Shown: positions 24,679 to 33,060, counted from the stretch's first letter. The stretch is 39,511 bases of DNA from Planctomycetaceae bacterium (GCA_031282385.1 JAITDV010000010.1:1-39511); one strand, 5' to 3'. Notes: a model not told the origin generated them from the letters alone. Numbers and translations: made by a program.

Positions 24679-25947
24679 ATGGTTTATATTCCTGTGATTA
24701 TTGGGATGTTGTTATTGCTTTGTTTTTCTGCATTTTTTTCGATTAGCGAGGCGTCTTTTTTTTCGCTTAGCCGTTCTGATCGTCTTATACTTGCGGAGGG
24801 GCGCCGTGTTTCTCAACTTGCAGCAAAGCTGATTATCAAACCGGAGCGGTTATTGAATACAATACTATTGGGCAATTTGCTAGTGAATTTATTGATCTTT
24901 ACAATTTCGTCATCGATTACTTTTCATCTTCAAAAAGCGGGGCGGTCTGATTTAGCGGTTTGTTTTGCGTTTGTTGTAGTTTATGGTGTGATTTTGTGTG
25001 GTGAGGTTTTGCCAAAGATATTAGGAGTGATAAAGCCGCGATTTTTTGCGGCGTTGTTGGCAATTCCGCTTTCAATAATTGTCCGTTTGATGCAACCATT
25101 AATACCTGTTTTGAGTTTAATTAATTTATTATCTCGGCGGATTTTTTTACCGAAATTTGAACCTGAAAAAAATATTCGTGTTAGTGATCTTGAGCTTGCG
25201 GTTGAGTTATCGAAGGAGGATCAGACATTGTTACGCAGTGAGCAGCGTGTGATTCAAAATATTGTTTTGTTGTCGGACATTCAAGCGGAGGAATTGATGT
25301 CGCCGCGATCTTTATTGCGATGTTTTTCGCCGGATATTACGTTTGAAGAAGTATTGGAATCGTTTCGAGGCAAGTTACCGCGAAGCGGATATTGTCTTTT
25401 GAGCGAATCGGATTCGGACGAGATTGCGGCGGCGGTTAATTTCAACGGTTTATTAACGCACACGGAACAAGAATGGCGTAAACAAGCGGAGCAAGTAATT
25501 TATGTTCCTTGGAAAGCAACTGCGGCGGTTGTATTTGATCAATTGCAGAATAGAGGTTGTAATGTTGCGGTTGTGATAAATGAGTTTGGCGAGACGATAG
25601 GTATTTTGACGCTTGATGAAATTATTGAAACGATATTTACACGCAAGCAAGGTCGAAGTCGCCGATTATTTGACAGGTTGGAGATTGAGAGGATAGGTGA
25701 TGCGGAGTGGGCGGTCAATGAGTTGACGAGTTTGAGATCGATACGAAATCAATTTAATTTGTCGTTTAATGAATATTCAAGTGTAACGGTTGGCGGTTTA
25801 TTGAGAGAGATACTTGAACGTTTCCCGCGAGCAGGTGATGTGTGTGTTATAGACAACTACGAATTAAGAGTAATCGAAATTACAGAAGATTACCATTTGG
25901 CAGCACATTTACGCCGACTAAATAACAACAAAAAAGAAAAAACTTAA
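24679..25947 (+). CDS. CNNM/HlyC-CorC family membrane protein with CBS pair
   Basis: A 422-residue protein. Residues 1-175 are the DUF21/CNNM membrane domain (helices near 3-22, 58-80, 93-112, 121-140). A CBS-domain pair follows at about 200-322 (EELMSPRSLLRCFS ... VAVVINEFGETIGILTLDEI). A C-terminal CorC/HlyC domain covers about 330-412 (LEIERIGDAEWAVNELTSLR ... RAGDVCVIDNYELRVIEI). Family members are linked to magnesium or other cation export and respond to adenine nucleotides through CBS. I chose ATG 24679, 13 bases after the GTPase stop, over the in-frame TTG at 24646, which would overlap that gene. The tight spacing indicates an operon with the GTPase. Confidence 0.9.
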   Translation: MVYIPVIIGMLLLLCFSAFFSISEASFFSLSRSDRLILAEGRRVSQLAAKLIIKPERLLNTILLGNLLVNLLIFTISSSITFHLQKAGRSDLAVCFAFVVVYGVILCGEVLPKILGVIKPRFFAALLAIPLSIIVRLMQPLIPVLSLINLLSRRIFLPKFEPEKNIRVSDLELAVELSKEDQTLLRSEQRVIQNIVLLSDIQAEELMSPRSLLRCFSPDITFEEVLESFRGKLPRSGYCLLSESDSDEIAAAVNFNGLLTHTEQEWRKQAEQVIYVPWKATAAVVFDQLQNRGCNVAVVINEFGETIGILTLDEIIETIFTRKQGRSRRLFDRLEIERIGDAEWAVNELTSLRSIRNQFNLSFNEYSSVTVGGLLREILERFPRAGDVCVIDNYELRVIEITEDYHLAAHLRRLNNNKKEKT

Positions 25948-25963
25948 TGGAACTTCTTGTACA

Positions 25964-26047
25964 CGAATTTTCAGGAATTAAATAATTTGTGCAAATTTAT
26001 GGATAGGATAAATTTATTGTCTAAATTTGTCTATCCTGAAAATTTCG
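25964..26047. repeat. Nested inverted repeat after the GTPase/CNNM operon
   Basis: CGAATTTTCAGGA (25964-25976) mirrors TCCTGAAAATTTCG (26034-26047). Inside it GGATAG (26001-26006) with AAATTT mirrors AAATTTG and CTATCC (to 26036). The arms share TCC, so the outer and inner stems partly exclude each other. It could end the operon transcript, but there is no T-tract after the stem. Confidence 0.5.
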
Positions 26048-26246
26048 ATAATTCCGTCAAAAACAGGTTTTTAGAAGTTGCCTTTGGAAAGTACAGCAAC
26101 TAATCATAGGTAACTATTTCTTTTGAGTTGATATTGTAAACGGTTTAAAATTCCCCCCCCTAGTGTCTGTAGATTACTTGTGCTATACTTCGTAACCTTA
26201 TTTATGTTGTTGGGAGTTGGAATTATTTTAAGCTGTTCACACTTAT

Positions 26247-26343
26247 ACCGCTCGTATGATAAATTGCGTGATTCAAGAACGTAAAAGTCTGCTTGCCAAT
26301 AGGTAAGTAAACGGCGGTAAAGGAAAATTCAAGTTTGAACAGA
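26247..26343 (+). repeat. R1 element, full length (97 bp)
   Basis: ACCGCTCGTATGATAAATTG to AAAATTCAAGTTTGAACAG. Core CTGCTTGCCAATAGGTAAGT with an imperfect stem. A second R1 end precedes it directly (26232-26245), a small echo of the 16-bp tandem growth at 2667. Confidence 0.85.
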
Positions 26344-26492
26344 TTAAAAGTTCGGTAAAACTTGCGGGTTTTCTTATTTGGAATCCTGATTTAATTTTTT
26401 GCGTTGCCGAAACTCAAAATGTGTTCCGTAACAGCTGCCGAATTCTAAAAATTCGTTCAAAACAGTCGCTGGACAACTTGGATATGTTATAA

Positions 26493-26592
26493 ACAGTCCT
26501 CACTTAAAATTTCATTTATCCTCGCCTGTTTACCTACCGGAAAACAGGCTTTTACGTTCTTGAGTTACACAATGTTTTATAACACGATCAGT
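26493..26592 (-). repeat. R1 element, full length (about 100 bp)
   Basis: Outer end ACAGTCCTCACTTAAAATTT; core GCCTGTTTACCTACCGGAAA ACAGGC. The stem is perfect and carries a T-A pair where the 22594 copy has C-G, a compensatory change. The far end is TTTATAACACGATCAGT. It faces the copy at 26247. Confidence 0.85.
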
Positions 26593-26756
26593 AATATAAT
26601 TTGCTCCAAATTTCGATTTTCATTTTTTGCAAAAAACAAAAAAATTACGACAAACTTGAAAACAACCCCCAAAACCGAAAACTCAAGTGCAATACATTTA
26701 ACTTTGACCAAAACGATCATAAACATGATCCAAACCAAACTTTACCAAAAAAACAG

Positions 26757-28961
26757 ATGATAAACAGCACCCAACAATCCGCCAATCCAAATAACCAAAA
26801 TCAAACAAATAACCAAAATAACTCGCCAATCGATACAGAAATCGAAGAAATAAAAAAATTATTCCAAGCACGGCAAATCAACTCCGCTCTAACACGAATC
26901 GAAGAAGCTCAACGAAAATTTCCTGGTAACCTTGAAATAATTGCTTTGAAGTTGCGTATATTCCGCGCAACCGGAAATACACAACTCGCTCTCGATATAG
27001 CAAAATCTCTCGTCAAAGATTCCCCAAATGATCCAATTGCTATCGGCGAATATATGTTGTCAAACGTAGTCAACGGCGCCAACAAAGAAGCTATCGATAC
27101 TCTCATCAAATATTGCGAAAGCTCAAACGATGAATTAAGTCCGTACATAGTAAACTCGGCGTTAGAACTCGCTTACTATCTGCTCTTGCAAGGCGCAGTT
27201 GGCACTGCAACCGGAATTGCTCAATGCCTCCGCCAAATTGAATCCATTAGCGATAGAGCCGATAACATAATCTACAGTGCAAGCTCCGCATCCGAAGTTC
27301 CGTTGCTCATCCGCGAATTCTCATTCGATCCAAATTACCCCGATAACTTCACCGCCAAAAAAGAATTTGAACACGCAACAACTTTGATCTCTCAAATGCG
27401 CTGGAACGAAGCCCTCAAATCACTGAAATCCATAACAAAATACGCCACCGAATGGGCAAATTTGTTACGCAATATCGCCGTCTTGCACTACTGGCTTCTT
27501 GAACCGGAAGCAGCTTGCGACACACTCAAAGCATACGCCGCTTGCCCCAATATCCAAGTTGAAGACGCCGCCGACATCGAAGCACTGAGACTCACCATTA
27601 ACCCCGGATTGCTCGGCGACCCCACTTACATCCTATTCGCCGAATACAAAATTTCCGACGCTAATACCGCATTGGAAAAATTACTCTCTTCACCCTACAT
27701 ATACTCCCTCCCATTTGACCAACGCGTATTCGTACAACAAAGTCAAGTTCCGCCCAAAGGAATCTTCAAAATTTTAAATCGTCCATTGTTGTTGCCTGAA
27801 ATTGAAATTACTGTCGACAACATTCCTTCACATGTTGCTATTTGTATGTTGTTCGGCAAAGAAACCGATAAAGATGCACGAATCGAAATAATCGACTTGC
27901 CGAAGTCCGAACAAAAAACGGTTGAAATATTACTCAAACAAATACTCGGCGACTTGCTCGTAACAAATTTATCCAAAACAGAAACAATAAAAAGCCACCC
28001 AAGATCATACGAATTAGCCATCCTGCGACTCCTGTTTACCCCAAACCGCCCCCTCTCTCCCGAACAACAAGAAAAATTAATCGAACAATATCTCACAACT
28101 ACTTTCACTTCACAATGGCTAAAAACCACATTCGAATCTCTCGGAAATAATACCCCAATCAACGCAGCAAAAGAACCCGCTTACAAAATCCGATTACTCG
28201 GTTTGCTGTCGTTGCTTGAACATGACGTCCTTGATGTTTTCGACAAAATTGGGACAAACGTCGTAAATAAATTGCGTGCAATTTTAGAATACCCGTTGAT
28301 CGACACGATACAAATTCAAGGCACAACAGACGAAGAACAGTTACAATTTCTAAGCGGCATTCCAGCATGGCGTTGGTACCGGCTCGACTTCAAAAATCTA
28401 TCCGACCTTGCACTCGCCGAAGGTTTCCAACTCATGCACGTAATCAACGAATCACGTTGCTTGCCGAAACTCGCACAAGAGGTATTAAACCGCCCGTTAA
28501 CTTCTGTTGATTTGAAAGTTCGCATGCTCGCCTACGATAGTTTAATAAAAATCAAACGCCAAAATAACGAACTCGAAGAAGCGCTAAAATTAATCGATAA
28601 AGCCAAAAATGAATCCGTCTTGGCAAACACAATCGACGCCGCTTGGTACATGCACGAAATCCCCATACGCTTACTCCTAAATCAACCAAAATATGTTGAA
28701 GATGCAATCAACTACGTCGTCAACCGCTACGGCAACAACGAAAAAATAATGAGAGAATTTTACTCTTTGTTAATGCAACTCGGAATAATTCGACCTGGCA
28801 ACAAAGATACATTTGAAGAATCCGACCTTGCAGGCGAAGGGAAATTGCCGCCCAATGCATCCCAACAAAATAGTACCAAACTCTGGACGCCGGATAATAT
28901 CAGCTCCGACAACTCCCAACCACAAGAACAAACAAAATCAAAACTCTGGACACCGGATTGA
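26757..28961 (+). CDS. Cytoplasmic TPR-like protein
   Basis: I chose ATG 26757 (MINSTQQSANPNNQNQTNNQ). The frame stays open to a TTG at 26601, but that stretch is low-quality sequence just after an R1 repeat. The 734-residue product has no signal or membrane helix. After an Asn/Gln-rich start come TPR-like units (IKKLFQARQINSALTRIEEA ... FPGNLEIIALKLRIFRATGN TQLALDIAKSL) and a long helical body with no motif I recognise. The C-terminus carries the same peptide twice, TKLWTPD and SKLWTPD, the second at the very end. Synonymous codons are strongly C-ending, unlike the G/T-ending genes either side. Function unknown. Confidence 0.78.
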   Translation: MINSTQQSANPNNQNQTNNQNNSPIDTEIEEIKKLFQARQINSALTRIEEAQRKFPGNLEIIALKLRIFRATGNTQLALDIAKSLVKDSPNDPIAIGEYMLSNVVNGANKEAIDTLIKYCESSNDELSPYIVNSALELAYYLLLQGAVGTATGIAQCLRQIESISDRADNIIYSASSASEVPLLIREFSFDPNYPDNFTAKKEFEHATTLISQMRWNEALKSLKSITKYATEWANLLRNIAVLHYWLLEPEAACDTLKAYAACPNIQVEDAADIEALRLTINPGLLGDPTYILFAEYKISDANTALEKLLSSPYIYSLPFDQRVFVQQSQVPPKGIFKILNRPLLLPEIEITVDNIPSHVAICMLFGKETDKDARIEIIDLPKSEQKTVEILLKQILGDLLVTNLSKTETIKSHPRSYELAILRLLFTPNRPLSPEQQEKLIEQYLTTTFTSQWLKTTFESLGNNTPINAAKEPAYKIRLLGLLSLLEHDVLDVFDKIGTNVVNKLRAILEYPLIDTIQIQGTTDEEQLQFLSGIPAWRWYRLDFKNLSDLALAEGFQLMHVINESRCLPKLAQEVLNRPLTSVDLKVRMLAYDSLIKIKRQNNELEEALKLIDKAKNESVLANTIDAAWYMHEIPIRLLLNQPKYVEDAINYVVNRYGNNEKIMREFYSLLMQLGIIRPGNKDTFEESDLAGEGKLPPNASQQNSTKLWTPDNISSDNSQPQEQTKSKLWTPD

Positions 28962-28975
28962 GTAATTAGAGCAAA

Positions 28976-28998
28976 GCGGTTATTCAATCACAAACCGC
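28976..28998 (+). terminator. Weak hairpin after the TPR gene
   Basis: GCGGTT (28976-28981) pairs with AACCGC (28993-28998), 15 bases after the stop codon. No T-tract follows, so termination here is only a possibility. Confidence 0.25.
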
Positions 28999-29088
28999 CT
29001 GCCTGTAAATTCCAAAACAACACAATTGTTCAGATGTTAGGAGAAATGAGCTTGGGAATAAAAACGAAGCAGGCGGTAATACTGCGAT

Positions 29089-29166
29089 TATTGTTCGTAC
29101 TATAAATTGCGTGAATCAAGAGTGTAAAAGCGGACGGTGGTTAAAGAAATTGAGAGAGCAAACAGT
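29089..29166 (+). repeat. R1 element with hairpin deleted (78 bp)
   Basis: ATTGTTCGTACTATAAATTG, then CGTGAATCAAGAGTGTAAAA, then directly GCGGACGGTGGTTAAAGAAA and GAGCAAACAGT. The core stem-loop is missing, about 19 bases. It ends 26 bases before the channel-subunit ATG. Confidence 0.88.
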
Positions 29167-29192
29167 TTAAGGTGTGTTTTTATATAATTGAC

Positions 29193-30005
29193 ATGTTACG
29201 AAAAATATTTATTGTTGGAATTGTTTTTTTGTTTTTTTTGGCGATATGCCGTGTAGGTTGGGAAGTTGAAATTGCGGCAAAAACAGACAATGTTGATGCC
29301 GTAAACGATATTAATAACAACTTGTCCGCGAACAACAACAGCAATAATGATAACACCGCCAAAACGCCAAATCAAAAGATAACTTTTTTTGGACTTTTAC
29401 ATGCGGGCGGTATTATTGGTTATATTATTATTTTTCTTTCTTTTGTTGCAGTAGCGATAGTAATTGAATCTTTGTTTACGGTTCGCCGCAACTTGATCAT
29501 GCCCAAAGAATTGACCGACGCCGTCCTGCAACAACTCACTCAAGGTCAATTAGGTACGGCAATGCAATCTTGCCAAGAAAATCCAAGCCTGCTTGCCAAA
29601 GTTTTGCTTGCGGGGATGAAGGGATTTGAATTCGGCTGGGATGCGGTGGAAAAAGACGCCGAAAACATAATAGAAGAAGAAGCCTCAAAACTCTACAGAA
29701 AAATCGAATACCTAAACGTTATCGGTAATATTGCCCCAATGCTCGGTTTACTTGGAACGGTTGTCGGTATGATTATCGCGTTCCAACACCTAGCGGAATC
29801 CGACGGCGCCGCCAAACCAACCGATTTAGCGGAAGGAATTTATCTTGCTCTAGTAACTACCGTGCAAGGTTTAATTGTTGCCTTGCCCGCACTCGGCTTG
29901 CATGCAATACTTGCCGGGCGTATTGCCTCTATAATATCAGAAACAACTCTAACCGCCGAACAAATATTAAATCCAATAAAACGAAGTTTCCTGAAAAAGA
30001 AATAA
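29193..30005 (+). CDS. MotA/TolQ/ExbB-family proton channel subunit
   Basis: A 270-residue protein; ATG 29193 is preferred over an in-frame GTG at 29172. Residues 4-22 are a signal or first helix, followed by an Asn/Asp-rich linker (to about 58). The channel helix GGIIGYIIIFLSFVAVAIVI is at about 68-87. The conserved core follows: YLNVIGNIAPMLGLLGTVVG MIIAFQ (about 180-205) and LAEGIYLALVTTVQGLIVAL PALG (about 217-240). In the family this subunit pairs with ExbD/TolR/MotB to turn the proton gradient into mechanical work on the envelope. No ExbD/TolR-like gene lies next to it, and deformylase follows instead. The extended N-terminus with a signal-like helix is common in planctomycete and Bacteroidetes homologs. 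Confidence 0.92.
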   Translation: MLRKIFIVGIVFLFFLAICRVGWEVEIAAKTDNVDAVNDINNNLSANNNSNNDNTAKTPNQKITFFGLLHAGGIIGYIIIFLSFVAVAIVIESLFTVRRNLIMPKELTDAVLQQLTQGQLGTAMQSCQENPSLLAKVLLAGMKGFEFGWDAVEKDAENIIEEEASKLYRKIEYLNVIGNIAPMLGLLGTVVGMIIAFQHLAESDGAAKPTDLAEGIYLALVTTVQGLIVALPALGLHAILAGRIASIISETTLTAEQILNPIKRSFLKKK

Positions 30006-30318
30006 GCGTGAGATTGAGATGGTGTTGCGACAGTAATTTTTGCGGCACTTTCAAAGGAATCTTGTTTTCAAGAGAATTGCCGCCTTTTCGGAGGTGAAAA
30101 ATTTATTATACTGTTAGTTGCTTTGCACCTATTGGAGTACGATTTTATTTTATTTTATTTCGGCAATTTTTTGTTTGCCGTATTATTTTAACCTTAATAA
30201 ACTGTTCTCACTTTAAATTTCATTTACCTTCGCCTGCTTACCTAATTGGAAATCAGGCTTTTACGTTTTTGAGACACGCAATTTATATTTATAGTACGAA
30301 CAGTATATTTCCAAATCA
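30006..30318. other. Intergenic region (313 bp)
   Basis: No gene. It has a small hairpin CGGCAA (30161-30166) / TTGCCG (30175-30180) before an AT-rich tail, a possible weak terminator for the channel gene, then R1 (30201-30304), which occupies almost the whole space up to the deformylase start. Confidence 0.5.
30201..30304 (-). repeat. R1 element, full length (104 bp)
   Basis: Outer end ACTGTTCTCACTTTAAATTT; core CTGCTTACCTAATTGGAAAT CAGG; end ATTTATATTTATAGTACGAA CAGT. The extra length comes from a short duplication (ATTTAT repeated) near the right end. It ends 14 bases before the deformylase GTG. Confidence 0.94.
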
Positions 30319-30903
30319 GTGAAAGTAATTAGTTATCCTAATCCGGTTTTGTTGTATAAGTGCAAGCCGATTACGGCGATCAATCAGCGGTTGCGGGATT
30401 TGGTGTCTGCAATGTTTCATACGATGTATGAGACTGGCGGAGTTGGTCTGGCGGCTAATCAGGTTGGTTATCCGATTCAATTATTTGTAATGAACGAAAC
30501 CGGCAGTATCGAGAAACCTGAAAATGAATATGTCTTTATCAATCCGATAATTTTAAAACGGAAAGGTAATAAAATTGATCAGGAAGGTTGTTTGAGTTTT
30601 CCTGGGATTTATGCGGACGTGAATCGGGCAGAGTTAATTGAAATCGAATCAATTGCACTAGACGGTTCAATTCAACAATTCCAATGGAAAGATCGACAAG
30701 CACGTATTGCCCAACACGAATGTGATCATTTGAATGGAGTGAATTTTGTTGATCGTTTAAATGAATTATCGTTACATGAAATCCGCGGCGACCTAGACGA
30801 TCTTCAAATAAATTATGAAGGCGACGTCCGGCTTGGTTTTGCTCCGAATGCAGAAGAAGTCAACAAAAGAATTGCCGAATTGGAAAAGCAATTTTGTGAG
30901 TAA
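30319..30903 (+). CDS. def: Peptide deformylase
   Basis: Removes the formyl group from the N-terminal Met of new proteins in the cytoplasm. All three metal-site motifs are present: GVGLAANQ (41-48), EGCLS (89-93, Cys91) and HECDH (133-137, His133, Glu134, His137). The 194-residue length is slightly long; the extra part is the Glu-rich C-terminal helix. The start is GTG at 30319, which gives MKVISYPNPVL, the normal opening. It has no Shine-Dalgarno site, and R1 ends 14 bases upstream, so transcription must start within or before the repeat. The usual partner fmt is not adjacent. Confidence 0.97.
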   Translation: MKVISYPNPVLLYKCKPITAINQRLRDLVSAMFHTMYETGGVGLAANQVGYPIQLFVMNETGSIEKPENEYVFINPIILKRKGNKIDQEGCLSFPGIYADVNRAELIEIESIALDGSIQQFQWKDRQARIAQHECDHLNGVNFVDRLNELSLHEIRGDLDDLQINYEGDVRLGFAPNAEEVNKRIAELEKQFCE

Positions 30904-31000
30904 GGCAAGTTACGGCGAGTTATAACGAACACAATTAGAATTCGGTAATTCAAAGGTTGGTGCAAGTTTTTTGATATGTAAACTTGCGGGCGTTATTGCC

Positions 31001-31020
31001 AATTAAAGTGTTGACAAATT
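31001..31020 (+). repeat. Possible solo R1 end
   Basis: AATTAAAGTGTTGACAAATT resembles the R1 right end AATTTAAAGTGTGAACAGTT. The rest of the element is not recognisable. It lies 7 bases before the MFS gene's ATG. Confidence 0.3.
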
Positions 31021-31027
31021 CAATATC

Positions 31028-32971
31028 ATGCTTATTTCATTTCGGACGATTACGATTACGGGTTTTTTAGCTTGGTTTTCTGCTTTTTTTGTGTTGATTT
31101 TTCCGGCGGTGGAGTTGCATTCGGCGGTGCAAGAGCTTTGGAAATATCCGCTTATTTATTCGCCTGAAGTTTTTGTTAATGCGCATTTGGCAGATCGGAT
31201 AACACTTTTTGGTTTTGCGATTGGGTTTATTTTTTTTGGCAGTTTGTGTGATCGGGTTGGGCGTTACAATGCGATGATAATGAGTTTGACGTGTGCGCCT
31301 TTTTGTGCGACGATTTGTGGTTATTTTGCGGATGCGTGGCTTTTTCTTATCTTACATTTTCTGGTTGGGGTGTTTGTCAGCGGGGTGTTGGTTTCTAGTA
31401 CAACTCTTATTTTTGAAGCGGTACCGTCAGCTCAACGTTGGCGGACGATTAATTTTGTTATAGTTGGCGGTGCTTTGGGTGCGATTTTACCGTTTTTATT
31501 TGAGTCGATTGGTTGGCGTTCTTTGTATCAAATTCAACTTTTACCGGTTTTTTTTGTACCGATATTTTGGCATTGGTCTGATGAGCCGTTACTCTGGAAA
31601 TACGCGGTTCGTGATAAACAACGTACCAACATTGCCAACAAGAAATCCGCGCAAAAAAATTCTCCATCGAATAATTTCGGTAAATTGCCTGACAAAACAT
31701 TGAGAGGCAAAATAGGTTTTCGTCAATTTTGTATTTCAATAATAAACAAACTTACGAACACATATTTTTTTTCGCTTAGCGATGTTTTATTGAATCGTCA
31801 ACATCTTATATTACCGGCGTTGTTTTTAACGACATTTGGAATGTGCGGTTTGGCAATATCGTTGATGAGTTTTGGCGACGGCGTGCGGCAACGAGCGTAT
31901 CAAAGTTATGATCTTGATGTACGGACTGCGTTGCGGGTTCAGAATAATGAGGTTGTTGTTGATGATATTGATGCGGCGTTGATGGCGTATATTATTGAGA
32001 AACCTCTTGTGCTTGATCTTATTAATCTTGACGAAAGCAGGATAGATTTGATGCCTCAAGTGTTGCGAAGTTATGGTTATTCAAGGGATGACATATCCGG
32101 TTGTGTTGCGGATGGTCTTTTTGAATTGGTGAAGCAGTTGCGCGGGGAGCGAATAACGAAAGAGTTAGTAACTGAACGTGCAGTGTTGCGGTGGAATTCA
32201 AAATACGGTAACGGACAATCTGAACTTGACATACCGGAGCCGATCAGAAACCGTATAAAATTGAAAGCCGGATTTTTTCTTACAGTAGGCGAAAGGACGT
32301 TGAATGAAATTCTTGCACAAAATCAGAAAGGCGATGGCAATAAAAAAAGAGACTTAGTAAGCGAACGCCGGAAAACAAGCGAGGACAAATGGAAAGAATG
32401 GTGCAATGAATTTTTATCATTGTGGGAAGGTTTATTATTTGTAACGGAAAATCGTTATGGAGAAGGCGAGTGGTGTGTTGAGCGATTGAAGTTATCTTTT
32501 TTGGCGGGTTGTTTGGTGTGCGGGTTGTTTGGTTTTATAGAATTTTTGTTTAATAAATTGCGGCACGGGTGGACGCAACGGCGTATATTTTGTGTGATGT
32601 TTGCGGTGTTGGCGATGATGGCGGTGACGGCAGTGATGTTGCGGCAAGTGAAGGTGCCGTTTATTTTGTTGGAGTTTTATGCGTTTATTTGCGGGTTAGT
32701 TGTTGTGCCGTTTGTTACGTGTTATATGACAACAATTCCCGCAATGTTTGCAGCGGCACATCGTGGAGCTGCAATTGGTTTTTGTTTTGGTTTACCGTTG
32801 TTTATAGTATTTCAGATAATTTATGTTATTCCTGTACCGTATATTTATTATTTAATTCCGATATGTTTTGTTGCAGGAGTTTTTGCAATAGGAATTCCGG
32901 CAAGAAAAAAACATTTCAAACAACAACCCGTAAAAATTGATGAACAAAATAGCATAGAGGATAGCGGCTAG
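31028..32971 (+). CDS. MFS transporter with a 205-residue loop between TM7 and TM8
   Basis: A 647-residue membrane protein. The N-half has six helices, with the MFS signature loop GSLCDRVGRYNAM (71-83) between TM2 and TM3. A polar cytoplasmic linker follows at about 196-245. TM7 is at 260-281 (LILPALFLTTFGMCGLAISL). A soluble insert spans about 282-487, then TM8 (488-508) and four more helices to about 630. By standard MFS topology the insert faces the periplasm. It is Asp/Glu/Arg-rich and mostly helical, with no domain I recognise. The closest general resemblance is to sugar or metabolite:proton symporters, but the substrate cannot be inferred. The ATG at 31028 follows a short gap after deformylase with no clear Shine-Dalgarno site. 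Confidence 0.85.
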   Translation: MLISFRTITITGFLAWFSAFFVLIFPAVELHSAVQELWKYPLIYSPEVFVNAHLADRITLFGFAIGFIFFGSLCDRVGRYNAMIMSLTCAPFCATICGYFADAWLFLILHFLVGVFVSGVLVSSTTLIFEAVPSAQRWRTINFVIVGGALGAILPFLFESIGWRSLYQIQLLPVFFVPIFWHWSDEPLLWKYAVRDKQRTNIANKKSAQKNSPSNNFGKLPDKTLRGKIGFRQFCISIINKLTNTYFFSLSDVLLNRQHLILPALFLTTFGMCGLAISLMSFGDGVRQRAYQSYDLDVRTALRVQNNEVVVDDIDAALMAYIIEKPLVLDLINLDESRIDLMPQVLRSYGYSRDDISGCVADGLFELVKQLRGERITKELVTERAVLRWNSKYGNGQSELDIPEPIRNRIKLKAGFFLTVGERTLNEILAQNQKGDGNKKRDLVSERRKTSEDKWKEWCNEFLSLWEGLLFVTENRYGEGEWCVERLKLSFLAGCLVCGLFGFIEFLFNKLRHGWTQRRIFCVMFAVLAMMAVTAVMLRQVKVPFILLEFYAFICGLVVVPFVTCYMTTIPAMFAAAHRGAAIGFCFGLPLFIVFQIIYVIPVPYIYYLIPICFVAGVFAIGIPARKKHFKQQPVKIDEQNSIEDSG

Positions 32972-33015
32972 AGAGTAGATGTTAGGTGTTAGAGGAATGA
33001 GTGTAAGTGGGAATA

Positions 33016-33050
33016 GCGGCGGTAAACGAAATTTAACGTGTGAACAAATT
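33016..33050 (+). repeat. R1 right-half fragment
   Basis: GCGGCGGTAAACGAAATTTA ACGTGTGAACAAATT matches the last third of R1. Its left part is missing; the preceding GATGTTAGGTGTTAG string resembles one at 29034, also ahead of an R1-like GGCGGTAA. Confidence 0.75.
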
Positions 33051-33060
33051 AAAAAAATTG

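Larger units (their letters stand above)
25948..26756. other. Intergenic region (809 bp) with two opposed R1 copies
   Basis: No gene supported. In order: an AT-rich inverted-repeat region (25964-26047); a run of eight C (26153-26160); a stray R1 end (about 26232-26245, GCTGTTCACACTTA); R1 plus (26247-26343); and R1 minus (26493-26592). An open frame runs from a TTG at 26601 into the next gene, but its first 52 codons are probably not translated. Confidence 0.55.

Noticed and set aside
26153-26160. Run of eight C, possible phase-variation tract
   Set aside because: It lies about 600 bp from the next start and not in a coding or clear promoter position; it could equally be a chance or sequencing feature.
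26601-26756. N-terminal extension of the TPR protein from a TTG codon
   Set aside because: Low-complexity Asn/Lys-rich translation with no ribosome binding site; ATG 26757 is the simpler start.
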